DNA of 64,000 nucleotides from Bettongia penicillata ogilbyi (GCA_023548195.1 JAJHZJ010000220.1:3775204-3839203), one strand, 5' to 3'; numbered from the stretch's first letter, positions 46,681 through 59,455 are shown. The notes: generated by a model not told the origin, from the letters alone. A program made the numbers and translations.

Positions 46681-46930
46681 ACCCAATCAAACCAGGAGTA
46701 GGGTAAAGTTTGACTAGGGAAAAAAAAAAAAACTTCCACAACTACTCTGGTCAACTCTTCCAGATTCTGCACTTCCTGAACCTCATACTCCTCTTTTTCT
46801 TTATCATGTCCTTCTTCTGGGATCCTCCAATTGAATTTGAAACTCAGTCCATCTTCTAGGTATGTGACCATGGAGATGTCATTGGACTGTTTTGATACTC
46901 CGTTTTCTGATATATTTCATGGGAAAAAAT
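46650..46930 (-). pseudogene. possible gene fragment or pseudogene, unidentified
   Basis: The minus strand is open across about 60 codons with gene-like, acidic composition: SNDISMVTYLEDGLSFKF, then NWRIPEEGHDKEKEEYEV and NLEELTRVVVEV, ending in a T-run that gives poly-Phe. It adjoins the L1 end. I do not recognise a family. It may be a small retroposed piece or chance. Confidence 0.25.
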
Positions 46931-48230
46931 ATTAGCAACCAATGCATTAGATAAATATGAATTATATTTTTGCCATATTTATTCTACCTGAACTATCATG
47001 CCTTAAGGTAGTTCTTTTGTGGTAATTTACTTATAAATGATATTCATCAGTGTGACTGAAAGTTAAATATCAAGTGACTTCTTGGGACCAACCAACTTGT
47101 GTTTACAAACCGTGGTGCTAACAAGTAAATTTTTACTCTGTTTTGTTTCTCAATAAATAATAGAAATCATCTGGAATAATCTTAGCTATCATTTAATAGG
47201 AAGCTGTTCCAAAACACATTATTTACTGTCACACATTTGAATCTTTATATTCTCTTATTCTGAGTTGCTCCCAAAGTTAGAGTAAACATTTTTGTAGAGT
47301 CAACACGTGAATTTGTTGTCCTACTTATTATTTTTTAAAATCACCCAAATTTCTAGATATTTTCATGATAAGGAATACATGATGACTTTAACTGGGTCTG
47401 AAAATTGTATCTTTTACCTATCATCTTTGACCAAATGTAACAACATCTAAATTTTCCATACTTTTCTTCAGAGAAATGTAGCCTAGGACTTTTGTTCAAT
47501 TGTGGTTTCTGTCTTTTTTTGTAAAGTTAATTTGTTTGGTCAAAAACAAAAGAGATAATATTGTAAAGCCCTTATTGTCTGTCAACTGTTATAAGAGTAG
47601 TGTGTATTAATCTTGCCATGCAAAATTTCATTTTTCATGTCTCTAGTTTTGCTAACTTTACATTCAGGTGTGGAAGCACTTTTGTCATTAAATTATAGGC
47701 TAAGAATCTTTTTAAATGAATCTTTTCTTTCTCTTTAACATTTAGTCAGAGAAAAGAATATAATTTTAAATCTATAGGTCAACACAGGGTAAGTATTAAA
47801 ATCTTTGCCTTTTTTTTAAAAAAAAAAATCATTTTCCCTTTTTAAATAGCAATTCTGGCCTTAGAAAAAAGTCGAAAGAATTTTCCATAGGGTGAGAAAG
47901 CACTCTTGTTCCTTGATGATGAGCTGATGGACTAACCAGAAGGTAAACTGTATTTCCATAATTATAGTAAATGAAGTATCATTTGGTCCATCACTTAAAA
48001 AAATAAAGTTATGTGCTTCATTCAAATTACGCGTTTTCAATGTCAAGGAGAACAAAATGATTAGCTAAATTAACCTCTGTACTGGAGGTTACTAAGTAAA
48101 GAAAATTAAACATTTATAGACCAGACAGAAGGCCATAGTTATTAAACTGAGGCTTACTACTCCTATTATATAATTATTGGAAAGGTACATAAAGACAAGA
48201 CAGTAGAAGGTGGATACCATAGAAAAAATT
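46931..48230. other. unassigned AT-rich sequence
   Basis: No gene or repeat recognised. Confidence 0.45.
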
Positions 48231-48231
48231 T

Positions 48232-48262
48232 ATACATATATATATATATATACATATATATT
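48232..48262. repeat. (TA)n microsatellite
   Basis: About 13 TA units with one interruption. Confidence 0.9.
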
Positions 48263-48634
48263 TAAAAAATAAACAAAATGTATTTTTTTACTTTTTTACC
48301 TTTTATGGAGGGGGGGCATCAGTGTACATGTGTATGTACATATGTACAAATGTATATGCATGCAATAAAAAACTTGAGGAGACAAAAAGCACAAAGTAAA
48401 TCAAAACATAACAAACGACAAAACTCATTATGTGTGTATGAATTTATGTGTATTTTTAAAAGAGGGGAAAGATTGTCTCTAATGAAATTTTATTAACTAT
48501 TTCTAGTGCCACTCAGCTTCTTTCAGAGAGCAAAAAAGCAACAAACAAACCAGTGTTCAAAAAGATGAGGACTAGGAAAAATGATCAGAATTTATAATGA
48601 ATTCCCCTAATGTCCAAAACAAAAAGAACAACCT

Positions 48635-48855
48635 GTTGTGATGGTTAGTACCTAAAGCTTGGAGTCTGGAAGACCTGAGTTTAAATCCAGCCTCAGTCAC
48701 TTTTACTGTTACCTAGAAATGCTATTTAAGCTCCCTGAACTTCAGTTTGCTCATTTGATAAACGAAATAATAGCTTGACCCTAAAAGTACTTTTAAAGAA
48801 AATATATGTTAAATTATTTGTAAACCTTAAAGCTTATTTGATTGTCAACTATTAT
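48635..48855 (+). mobile_element. marsupial SINE with CORE-like 3' part
   Basis: Has 'ggagtctggaagacctgagtttaaatccagcctcag', a B-box-like gagtttaaatcc, then 'gctccctgaacttcagtttgctcatttg', and an end 'attatttgtaaaccttaaagctta'. Confidence 0.85.
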
Positions 48856-49375
48856 ATAAGGATTCCTTTCACATAGGACTGATGTTCTCTATAAACATCA
48901 CATTTGAGGTAAAGGAGTAGATTGGTATTGTTGACATAGTTTTCATCCATCTCCCTTTAAATGCCCATTCTTTTAAGTAGCAATTTTTCCATTAAAAATG
49001 GTAGAAACTTCCTGAACACACATAAAAATGAATATAGTCATTATTTACATAATCTTAAACAAACTCTTTCCCCCTAAACTCCTCACACTAAATTTTTAAC
49101 ATTTTTTTCCCATGTGATGTTGTCATGTTTGCTCATCTTAGATGGCCAAATCTTTTCAAAATCAAAGTTGTAACTGTAACACAAGAGTAAGGAGAATCAC
49201 ATAATGGATAATAGAAGGTTGTAATATATTTCCTGTGATAATCTTCTTTCAGTAATTGACATTAATGGAAGAATTGTGGGGAAAGAAAACTATATTACAC
49301 ATATATGTACATGCATACACATATATATGCAGATATGTGCATCTATGCTTATATTAAGTACTTACTATGTATGCC

Positions 49376-49622
49376 AGCTTGCAGCTATGTGACACAGGGA
49401 ACAGAGCATTGGGTCTGGACTCAAGAACATCTAAGTTCAAATTCTGTCTTGGACACTTACTAATTATATGACACTGGGCAAGTCACTTAACCCTGCTTGC
49501 CTCAGTTTCCTTCTCTGGAGTGGGAGAAAGGAATGGTAAACCACTCCAAAATCTTTGTCCAGAAAAACCCAAATGGGGTCACAAAAAAATCAGACTTGAC
49601 TGAAACAATTAAACAGCAGCAA
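49376..49622 (+). mobile_element. tRNA-derived marsupial SINE, well preserved
   Basis: The best SINE copy. tRNA-like head (gcagctatgtgacacaggga), B-box-like agttcaaattc at 49434-49444, 'tgacactgggcaagtcacttaaccctgcttgcctcagtttcc', 'gtaaaccactccaaaatctttg', 'acccaaatggggtcac' and a 3' end 'gactgaaacaattaaacagcagca'. Least diverged SINE of the window, so probably the youngest. Confidence 0.92.
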
Positions 49623-50160
49623 ACTAACTTATTTGGCTCGAGTCATTGAAGTGACAACTTTACTTGCCAACCTTGTGTTTAACCTGATTGCTGTCAGGAC
49701 ATTCCTTTCAAGTGGAGGTAATGACTTTTCTGTAAGCTATTTTTTCCTCTTTGTCCTTTTTTTGTGTATTTATTTCCTATGTAGGCATCTGGTACCAATC
49801 TGGAAAAAGACAGCTTGAGTTTAACAGGTACCATGTGGTCATAGGCAGGTACTTTTAAAGCCTTAATTTGACAAAACCATTGGCCAGAAACATCAAAAGG
49901 ACTTACATCCTTACCCTGCTGGAGTTCTTTCCACTCATCAGCACTACAAGCTGGACACTAGCCCAGTGAATTTCAACCTGAATCAACATCACTCTCTTTG
50001 AGAATGAAATGATGCATTCAGAAGCCAGGATTCCATTGTATGTTTTCAAAGCAGATTTTTAAAAATTATTTTTAAAAGCTTTTCTGAGATCCTTTTTGTT
50101 TTTTCCACATTCTTTTTAAAAATTCTTTCATATTTAATCCAAATCCAATTTTGTTTCAAT
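49623..50160. other. unassigned sequence
   Basis: The frame at 49633-49818 (61 codons) is hydrophobic at the end but follows directly on the SINE tail; nothing supports a gene. Confidence 0.4.
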
Positions 50161-50167
50161 ACTTTGT

Positions 50168-50245
50168 CTTTCAGGGTTGCTGTGAGAATCAAATGAGTAT
50201 GCTTACATGTAAAATATACTCTGGACTTTTCAGTACTTTGAGTAC

Positions 50246-50280
<35 letters not shown>
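50168..50280 (+). mobile_element. SINE 3' (CORE) fragment with (GT)n tail
   Basis: 'gggttgctgtgagaatcaaatgagtatgcttacatgtaaaatatac' is the SINE CORE 3' portion. A (GT)14 tract follows at 50251-50278. Confidence 0.6.
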
Positions 50281-50281
<1 letters not shown>

Positions 50282-51758
50282 AGTCAATATCTTTCTGGTA
50301 GAATTTTTATGATATTATAGGCTATTTTGGGTGATGACCATTTAACTACTCTGATTATCACTTTTGTGCTGATGTTTAAAAGAATTAAGGATTCTGAAAT
50401 AGATATGAGGAAAGACTGAATTCTATTGCATTTTAAGCAGATAACAGAGGATATTTATAAACTATGTGCTACTTGAGAAATTAGGTCTATCTTAGATGGA
50501 CCAACGCCAAATGAACAGATGTGAATAATTCTAAATAATATGTGAACTAACAATTACTGTAACACTTTTGCCTCTTTCAGTAGAAACCAAGTAAAGCTTC
50601 ATGTTATCTAAGAAATGAAGTCATCCAATAATCTTGTACCACCGGGAAAAAAATCAAGAGGATCTGAAAAGCTCTCACCGACTGATCAGGACTTGTTGAT
50701 GCACATGTAGATATATGCAAAACTAAGTTAAAACATTGTGAAACATAAAAAAATTCTCTCCTAAATAATCTAATTAGAGAGTTGCTAAACATAAAAGATG
50801 TAAATGCTTTTTTAAAAAGTATTTTCAGGGAATAGGTATAGAGAGAAAATCATTCATTCATTTATCCATTGTTTCAATAAAAAAAGTGATTGACTGATAG
50901 TATGCATATTCTATCAGCTATTCTGATCTCATCATGGTGTTCTTAAAGTTCTTGAAAGTCATACTAACATAGCATAAACACTGGGCAGATACCAATGAAT
51001 TGTAAAACAATGGATTATAGACCTAGTAATGCCATCCAAGGCCAAACCTACCTCACTGTTAAGATGTTAATCAACATAAAGTCAGTTGACAGTGAATAGA
51101 TATCTTATATCTAAGTGAAGACCTATTTAAACTCCATATTTTACGTATTCTAGCTCGGTTATCCCATACAAGTTATATAACCTCTCACTTCTCTGAACAA
51201 AATTTGCAGAAAAGATGTTGACCTTCATTGATAGAGGAAATTTCCTAACTGAAAAATTCCATATACAAATGAAATTGCATGTCTACTCTGCGTGTGTGCA
51301 CATGGATGTGTAAAGATGTATACTATGATCAAGTTATCTGTAGGATAATAAAGATTGGGGTTATAAAATTTCAAGGACCATCCAGTTATTCACATAGTGA
51401 TTGTAAGCTGATCCTATAAAGAACTATTAGTATTAATGAAATAATGTCTTTGAAAATACTTCTGAGGTAGCAGAGCAGGAAGACTCAATAGCATGAATGC
51501 CTGTTAACTTCCTCTTCAATTTGTCTCTCCCTTGACTCCAATTTGCCCAAGCCTTACTGCTGAACACTGAAAACTTTCAGTAGAAGTCCCCTTCCCTTTT
51601 CCATTTCCTTTACCCATTCTATAACCACTATCTGCACAGATATCATCTTGTACAGTTGGGGTGAAGAGCAGTATGGAGAACCAGTGGGGATCCAGTTGGG
51701 GCTTTGTGAACAATGGACTGACATGTACAGAGATATGCATTAAGATTATCAATTTGGA
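50281..51758. other. unassigned AT-rich sequence
   Basis: No gene or repeat recognised up to the HAL1 start. Confidence 0.45.
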
Positions 51759-51763
51759 GGGCA

Positions 51764-54290
51764 TGGAGCCAAGGTGACAGAGAAGAAATAGAGACTTGCT
51801 ACAGCTCTCCCCACAAACCCTTCAATAAACCTGTGAAAAAAATGACTCTAAACAAATTCTAGAGCAGTAGAAGCCACAAAATGATGGACTGAAGCAAATT
51901 TTCAGCCCAAGACAATCTGGAAGGTCGATGAGAAGGGTCTTTCACATCGAGCTGAGAACAGAGCCTAGTTCAGCCATGCCTGCAGGTACTAAGCAAGAGT
52001 CAGCCTTAGAAGACTGAACCATTGGCAGTTGCTATGGATTCCTGATTTATCAACCCACAAATGCTAATGCCAGATTCAAAGGTTAGTGGGAAGCATCTCA
52101 CACCTGGCTGAGAGGGGAGCATGATCCAGAGCCAGCTGCAGCCCCAGGTAGCTGTAAACACTGCTAAAGTAGAGGCTTTTACTGGAGTGCTCCACTTAAC
52201 AAAGCACAAAATTCAAGTAATTGGCTGTGGGAAATGAGCCAATGGGAGAAAAAGAAAAATACTATAGAGTCTTACTTTCTTGGTGAAGATGTATTTTCTT
52301 ACATCAATGATGATAAGGAAAATCAAAACATCCAACAAGAAAAAGAAAATAAATAGAAATATCCTGCATCCACAGTCACCAAGAAAAATATGAATGGGTC
52401 TCATGCCATGGGGGAGCTCAAAGAATTTTGAAAATCAAGTCAAAGAAGTAGAAGAAAAATTGGGAAGAGAAATATGACTGATGCAAGAAAACCATGAAAA
52501 ACAAGTCAACAGCTAGCTGAAGGAAACCCCCCAAAAAATACTGAAGAAAATAACATCTTAAAAATTAGAATAACCCAAATGGCAAAAGAGGTGCAAGAAT
52601 CCAATGACAAGAAAAATTCCTTAAAACATAGAATGAATCAAATGGGAAAAAAGAGGTTCAAAAGCTCATTGAAGAAAACAATTCTTTAAAAATTAGAATG
52701 GAGCATATATAAGATAATGACTTTTTTGAGAAATGAAGAAATTATAAAAAAAAGAATTAAAAAAATAACAATGTGAAATATCCCATTGGAAAAACAACTG
52801 AACTGGAAAATGGATGCAGGAGAAATAATTTTAAAATTATTGGACTCCCTGAAAGCCATAATCAAAAAACAAAAAAAAATAAAAAAATAAAAAAAAGCAA
52901 CCTAAACATCAACTTTCAAGAAATTATTAAAGAAAACTGCTCTGATATTCTAGAACCATACGACAAAAGAGAAATGGAAAGAATTCACCTCACCAATCAC
53001 CTCCTGAAAGAGATCCCAAAATGAAAATTCCTAAGAATATTGTAGCCAAATTCCAGAATCCCCTGGTCAAGAAGAAAATATTACAAGCAGCCAGAAAGAA
53101 ATAATTCAAGTGTTCTGGAAACACAATCAGGATAACAGAGGATTTAGTAGCTTCTCCACTAACGGATGGAAGGGCTTGGAATATGATATTCCAGAGATCA
53201 ATGGAGCTAGGATTAAAACCAAGAATCATCTACCCAGAAAAACTGACAATGATACTTAAAGGGAAAAAAAAAGTGGGACTTCAATGAAATATAGAACTTC
53301 CAAGGAATCTTATTGAAAAGACCAGAGCTGAATAGAAAATTTGACTTTTAAACATAAAAATCAGGAGAAGCATGAAAAGTTTAACAGGAAAGAGAAGCCA
53401 TAAGAAATGTATTATAGTTGAATTGTCTACATTCCTACATGGAAAGATCATATTTGTAACTCATGAGAGAGAGGATGAGCTGAATATGAAGGGATTATAT
53501 TTAAAAAAAGAAAATTAAAGGTTGAGAGGAATATACCAGGAGAAAGGGAAAGAGGAAGGTGGAATGTAGTAAATCATTTCTCATAAAAGAAGAAAGAAAG
53601 ATATTTCAGAGTGAAGACAAAGAAGGGGAACATGAGAAGGAATAAGTGAACCTTCCTTTCATCTGATATGGCTTCAGGAGAGAGTAAAACACACATTTAA
53701 TTGAGTATAGAAGTTTATCATACCTTACAGGAAAGCAGGGGGAAAGGAGATAGGAGAGGGGGGATATTTGGAAGGACAGTAGATTGGAAGAAGGGATAAT
53801 TGGAAGCAAACATTTTGGTAGAGGGACAGATCAAACGAGAGAACTGAATAAATGGAGAGCAGGACAGAATGGAGGGAAATATAGGTAGTCTTTCACAACA
53901 TCAGTGTTATAGAAGTGTTTGCATGACAACACATGTATAATCTTTATTTAATTGCTTGCTTTCCCAGTGAGGGTGGATGGGGAAGGGAGGAAGAGGGAGA
54001 ATGTGGACCTCAAAACTTTAAAAATGAATGTTAGAGGTTGGTTTTATATGCAGCTACAAAATAAGATATATAAGCAATAGGACATAGAAATCTATCTTAC
54101 CCTACAGGAAAATAGAAGGGAATGGGATTGGGGAGTGGGAGGTAATAGAAGGTAGGGCAAATTGGAGGAAACCATAAAAAGGCAATCAGAATACATACTG
54201 TTCAGGGCTAGGGGTAATGAAGAGAAGAGGAGAAATTTTTTGGGAAGTGAATGCTGAAAACTGAAAATAAATGAATTCATATTTTTAAAA
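51764..54290 (+). mobile_element. HAL1-type ORF1-only retrotransposon, copy D (near full length)
   Basis: Start at about 51764 ('ggagccaaggtgacagagaag'), 5' UTR to 52407, ORF1 52408-53351, 3' UTR to about 54265, and an A-rich end. It is the clearest uninterrupted member and sets the family length at about 2.5 kb. The 3' UTR has the two-module structure (module ends near 54075 and 54270) but lacks the microsatellite found at the same place in copies A, B, C and E. Confidence 0.9.
52408..53351 (+). pseudogene. HAL1 ORF1 (L1 ORF1p-like), copy D
   Basis: ATG 52408 is followed by MGELKEF and a stop caused by a small deletion relative to copies B and C. Coiled-coil part to 52730; RRM-like segment is open at 52773-53024 (PIGKTTELENGCRRNNFKII, then GLPESHNQK); C-terminal domain 53030-53351, ending KFDF before TAA. 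At least three frameshifts. Confidence 0.85.
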
Positions 54291-54471
54291 AATACCAGTA
54301 TGGATGCTCATACTGCTTAGATGAGCTAGGAGTCTGTGGCTACCATCCTTCTAGTGTAATAGAGGAAAACCTCATCTTAATATTTTTCCTTCCACTATAT
54401 ACTCTGGACCCCACTAATTAATTCTAATGATCTGTGGACCTTTTCATTCACTCTTCCATTGTTCATCTGAA

Positions 54472-54612
54472 CATACATTCACACACATATGTATATGCAT
54501 GTATGTACATATTTATATATGTGTGTATGTGTATCTGTATGTGTATATAAATATATGTGAGTACATATGCTTGTTTGTGCATATATATGTACATATGTAT
54601 ACACCTGTGATA
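54472..54612. repeat. (TATG)n/(CATA)n imperfect microsatellite
   Basis: Long imperfect tetranucleotide tract outside the HAL1. Confidence 0.9.
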
Positions 54613-54689
54613 TATCTACATTTATTCTACATGATTAGACTGTATATAATTTAAATGACAGAGACTACATACATACTTCCAGTCTGTAT

Positions 54690-54808
54690 CATTTAGATCG
54701 TAAATATCCCAAGAGTTGGGGATGTCACACTTTTTCTATTGTTTTCCTTGATACTTAGTACAGTGCTTTGCCCATAGTATTTATCTGATAAATTATACTG
54801 ATTGAGAG
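54690..54808 (+). mobile_element. L2/MIR-type 3' end
   Basis: 'tttccttgatacttagtacagtgctttgcccatagtatttatctgataaatt' follows the classic L2/MIR end layout. Confidence 0.65.
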
Positions 54809-54889
54809 AAAAGATAGAGGAAACAGGAGGAAATAGCACTGTATATTTCTTCCCACAACTATTTCAACAAACATTTAAGGAGAATTTAA

Positions 54890-55450
54890 AACTGAGTAGT
54901 GATTAGGAAATCTAAGAAACAACCAGTGGTTGTTTTGTTGTTTTTGTGCTGCTGCATTGATGTTTTTGGTTTTTTGTTGGTTTGTTTTGTTTTGTTTTCT
55001 GATCAAAGATCATAATTTTGGCCCATAGAAAACAAGTAAAGACCTATGGAACAGATGTGGGACAGGGATTTTTTCCTCTAACTCAAGATAATGAATTCAG
55101 TTCCCCAGCATCCAACCAAAGGCTGCCTAACAGTTAGTTCACTTGCTTTGAACGTACTATAATATACAAGACTTGACACAAAGTAAGTGACCAGAGTGAA
55201 GACTGTAAAACAAGGGATCAGTCTAGAGCTCCTTCACTTTGAATCCACAAAGACATTTAGCCTGCTGACACAGTTAGGGATCAGAAAATGCCTACTGGTA
55301 TCCACCTAAGGTTAAATCTACAGTTATGTTGCCTAAATCCAAATTTTAGTCTTAAGCTTGGAAAGTCCAGGAGGGTAGAATTTGACTGTACGCTTTGGGT
55401 CCATTGAAACATATGTATACAAATAAAGCAACAGTTTTGAAACATAAATT
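54890..55450. other. unassigned; may be the leader of the HAL1-like element at 55455
   Basis: Contains T/G-rich low complexity at 54930-55010. The part from 55020 to 55450 lies directly upstream of an ORF1-like region and could be its 5' UTR, but does not align visibly with copies A to F. Confidence 0.3.
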
Positions 55451-55454
55451 AAAT

Positions 55455-56215
55455 GAGAGCACTAGATAAAGAAATTGGAAAATTAATGATAACTTTAGAG
55501 GAAAGTATTGCAAAAATAACTAATACCTTAGCACAAGTGACTCAAAACATTACTCAAAAACAGAACACCTGAAAATTAGAAAGAACTAAATAAAGGTATA
55601 GGTACTGTAAGAAAAAAAGTTAAATTTAATAAAGATTGATAAAACATCCTAGAACAGAGCAAGGTATCTCATATAAAAAATTAACTGAGCATGAAAAAAT
55701 GAAGGTATTTGACTAGTTTAAACCATGACCAAAAAGGTTTCTGGTTATCATATTTCAAGAAATGACAAAAGAAAACTGTTAAATATATCAGAACAGGAAG
55801 GCAGTTTGAAAATAAAAGAATCTGCTATTTTTCTGTCAAAGAAATCACAATACAAAAACTCCTGGGAATGTTGGAACCAAAATCCAAAGCTTGAAAGTCA
55901 AAGAAGAAACACTATTCCAATAAGTCAAAAATAAAATGCTGAAGGACTTCAAAAAACATAGTATCACAGCTTAATAAAAAGGCTAAAGGAGTATTAAAAG
56001 GGATAAGAATATTCTAAAAGAAAAAAATCAAAAAGACTTAAGATATAGAACTACAACTAAGGATGAGTTACCTATGGAAATATAAAAATGGGCATAATAC
56101 TTTAGAATAAAAAAATGAAACTAAAGATCGACTATTGAAGAAAAGAGATGGACTAAATAGAAGCTTTGAAATATGAAAACAAGGGTGTAAAATGAAAAGG
56201 TAAATAAAAATGACC
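55455..56215 (+). mobile_element. diverged HAL1-like ORF1, copy G
   Basis: Shows the order of ORF1: Glu/Lys-rich heptads with 'EIGKLMITLEESIAKITNTL' at 55455-55530, a degenerate middle, then 'PGNVGTKIQSLKVKEETL' near 55860-55920, which corresponds to the 'PRNIVAKFQSSQVKEKIL' block of copies C and D, and a 'KKRDGLNRSFEI' end near 56150. More diverged than copies A to F, so an older subfamily or an L1 ORF1 without ORF2. Confidence 0.5.
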
Positions 56216-56725
56216 AATTAAAAGATTTTATGAAATAATGAAGTTTTATTTTGCATCTTTTTTCTTTTTGTTTTATATTCTGTGAGAGTATGATAGAAGT
56301 ATTAATATAATCAGTTGTCCCAAATGGATTTGAATAAGACAGAATCTCAAAGTAGTTTTATTATATCCTATCTTAAAAGAGGGAGGAAAATGAAGATATT
56401 TATATGCTTTTTGACTCTTTGCATTGATTAATTTTTTCATTCATAGTTTATTTGGCTTTTGGAGGATGCACTGAAGTATAAGGCGTTCTCAAGGAGCTTT
56501 CAATATAGCGAAATACTCAAGACAATCACACAAATTAAATTATTATCAGAATGTAGCCAATAATGAAGAGTGGCTTGTCAAGCAAAAGGGCTTTAAAGGA
56601 GATATGATCATGGGACTATTGGGTGGTTATGGGATGCAGTCAAAGCAGTATGCAAGAGAAATTTTCTATCTGTAAATGTGTGTATGAATAAAATGGAGAA
56701 AGGAATCTTCCTTAAAATGTCAGAT
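56216..56725. other. unassigned AT-rich sequence
   Basis: No gene or repeat recognised between copy G and the L1. Confidence 0.4.
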
Positions 56726-56727
56726 AA

Positions 56728-58600
56728 CATCTATCTAAAATCATCAACAATCATTATGTGTAATGAATAAGCCAGAAGCATTTCCAATAAAATCGGGGAA
56801 GGGGGGGTAAAACAAGGATGTCTTTTATCACCACTGTTATTCGATACGGTAATAGAAACATTAGCTTTAGCAATAAAAGGAGCAAAAGAAATAGAAAGAA
56901 TTCGAACAGGCAACGAGGAAACAAAACCCTCACCAGTCGCAGATGACATGATAGTATACTTAAAGAGCCCTAGAGAATCAACTAAAAAACTACTTGAAAT
57001 AATTAACAATTTTAGTAAAGTTGCAGAATATAAAAAATACCCACATAAATCATTGACATTTCTACATATTACTAACAAAGCCCAACAATAAGAGATAGAA
57101 AGAGAAATTCTATTCAAAGTTACTATAGGCATTATAAAATATTTGGCAGCCTACCTGTCAAGAGAAACCCCAGAACTACATGAACATAATTAAGAAACAG
57201 TTTTCACACAAATAAAGTAAGATGTAAATAATTGGAAAATTTCAGGTGCTAAGGTAGCCTGAACTAATATCATAAAAGTGACAATTCTGACTAAATTAAT
57301 TTACTTTGTCAGTGTCATATCAATGAAACTACTAAAAATTATTTTGTAGAGCTTGAAAAATCCAGAAACAAAATTCATCTGGAAGAACAAATGGTCAATA
57401 ATACTAAACAAATTAATGAAAAGAAATTCAAGTGGTCTAGTCCTACCAGATACAAAACTGTATGGTAAAGCAAGAACTATCAAAAATTCTTGGTATTAGC
57501 TAAGAAATAGAGTGGTGGATCATTGGAATAGGTTAGGTACACAAGACCTAGCCAATGACTTTAGTAATCTACTGTTAGATAAATCCAAAGACTCCAGCTT
57601 CTGAGATAAGAATTTGCTATTTGACAAAAACTGCTGAGAAAACTAGAAAAGAGTACAGCAGAAATAAGACATAATTAAGATAAGCATCTTACACCATATA
57701 CCACTATAAGGTTAAAATGCATACATGATTTAGACATAAAGGCTGATACCATGAGCAAAGCAGGAGATCAAGGAACAGTTTACCTGTCAGATCTATGGAA
57801 AAAGGAAGAATTTGTAACCAAACAGGAGCTAGAGAATGTTATGAAACACAATGTGGAAAATTTTTAATATATTAAATTTAAAAGATTTTGCACTGACAAA
57901 GCCAATGCTGTCAAAATTAGAAAGGAAGCACAAAGCTGGGAAGCTATTTTCTCAACCACTGTCTCTGATAAAGGCCACATTTCTAAAATACAAAGAGAAT
58001 TTGTCAAATATATAAGAATACAAGTCATTCCCCAGTTGATTAATGGTCAAAGGATGTGAAAAGCAGTTTTCAGAGGAAGAAATTAAAGCCATCTATAGTC
58101 ATATGAAAAAGTATTCTAAATCACTACTGTTTAGAGAAATGTCACTCTGAAGTATCCCATCACACCTATCAGATTGGCTAATATGATAATAAAATGGTAG
58201 GACAAATGTTTGAGGAGATGTGGAAAAATTAGAATACTAATGCATTATTGGTGGAATTGTCAACTGATCCAAACATTCTGGAGAGTAATTTAGAACTATA
58301 CCCAAAGGGTAAGAAAATTGTGCATATTCTTTGATCCAGCAATACTCCTATTAAATCTGTATCCCAAAGAGATCATAAAACCATGAAAATTCCCCACATG
58401 TACAAAAAATATTTATAGTAGCTCTTTTTATGATGGCAAAGAATTGAACACTGAAGAGATGTCCATCAACTGGGAAATGGCTGAACAAGCGGTGGTGTAT
58501 AAGTGCAATGGAATACTATTTTTCTATAAGAAATGCCAAGCAGTCAAATTTCAGAACAACCTAGAAAGACTTACATGAAATGTTGCTGAGTGAAGTGAAC
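56728..58600 (+). pseudogene. L1 ORF2 remnant with RT active-site motif
   Basis: 56790-57060 is one open stretch: VKQGCLLSPLLFDTVIETLA, then the RT catalytic box PVADDMIVYLKSP at 56933-56971. The two aspartates are kept, with Val-Ala in place of the usual Phe-Ala or Tyr-Ala. Downstream: 'FIWKNKWSIILNKLMKR' (57380-57430) and the Trp-rich C-terminus with 'RWCISAMEYYFSIRNAKQ' at 58490-58545. Stops occur throughout after 57080. Confidence 0.85.
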
Positions 58601-58890
58601 ACAACCAGGAGAACCTTGTACTCAGTAACAGCAACACTAAGCAAGGCCAACTCTGACAGATAGCTCTTCTCAACAATACAGTGTTCTAAGACAATTCCAA
58701 AAGTGTCAAGATGGAATATGCTATCCACATCCAAAGAAAGAACTATGGGGTATAAATGAGGATCAGAGTATACTATTTTCTCTTTTATCATGTGATGTTT
58801 TCCTTTTCATTCTGATTCTTCTTTCACAACATGAATAATGTGGATACATATGTTAAATATGTTTGTACATGAATATCTTTAAAAAAAACA
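56728..58890 (+). mobile_element. L1 LINE, 5'-truncated (RT to 3' end)
   Basis: Begins inside the reverse transcriptase and runs in order to the 3' UTR ('gattcttctttcacaacatgaataatgtgg' at 58815) and an A-rich end near 58888. The best preserved L1 in the window. The left boundary is a 5' truncation, the usual result of incomplete reverse transcription. Confidence 0.88.
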
Positions 58891-59089
58891 CAAAAGAATG
58901 AGTAATAGCTGTGGAAATATAAAGACATGAAGAAGAGAATACCAGGACAAGGGACTAGTTTCAGGGGAAAGAAAACACCTTCCAGGGGTATGGAAAAGAC
59001 TGCTGAAGTTAAATTAAAAATATTATATAAGGATTAGCAAAAAATAATGAGAATTTTGAGAACCAGCCCCCCAAAGTTGTAGGAAAATC

Positions 59090-59455
59090 TTTAGTGAGGT
59101 TTCTCAGGAAACTGTACTAGGACCTGGACTGTTCAACATTGTTAAAGGTGGCAAGGATAAAGATATAGGTGCCATGTTTATCAGATTTTCCAAAAGAAAC
59201 AAATCTGGAGGGACAGAATATTTTATGACAAAATCAACATCTAAAATGAGTTTAAACATACTTGATTAATTAAGCAAATCTAATATAATGATATAAATGG
59301 CAAGGCCTGTATTTGTGTTCAGACTACAATTTACAGGATGAGGGAAACATACATTTTTCAATTCTTATGCAAAATATCTGAGAGTTTTTTTGTGGACTAA
59401 AACATAAATGTGAGTTCCAAATGTTATATGGCAAAAATGACTAATGAAATCTTTG
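59090..59455 (+). mobile_element. L3/CR1-type LINE fragment
   Basis: Reads ETVLGPGLFNIVKGGKDKDI, GAMFIRF and SGGTEYF. It corresponds to the CR1-clade RT stretch 'QGSVLGPVLFNIFINDL...FADDTKLGG', though the catalytic FADD is changed to FSKR. Downstream nucleotides follow the CR1 layout ('aatttacaggatgagggaaacata'). Very old. Confidence 0.65.

Noticed and set aside
49376..49622. Reading the tRNA-like SINE head as a tRNA gene
   Set aside because: A-box and stems are decayed, and the sequence continues into a typical SINE body.
56731..57132. 133-codon open frame on the minus strand
   Set aside because: Exact antisense of the RT segment of the L1 at 56728-58890, whose sense frame has the RT catalytic box.
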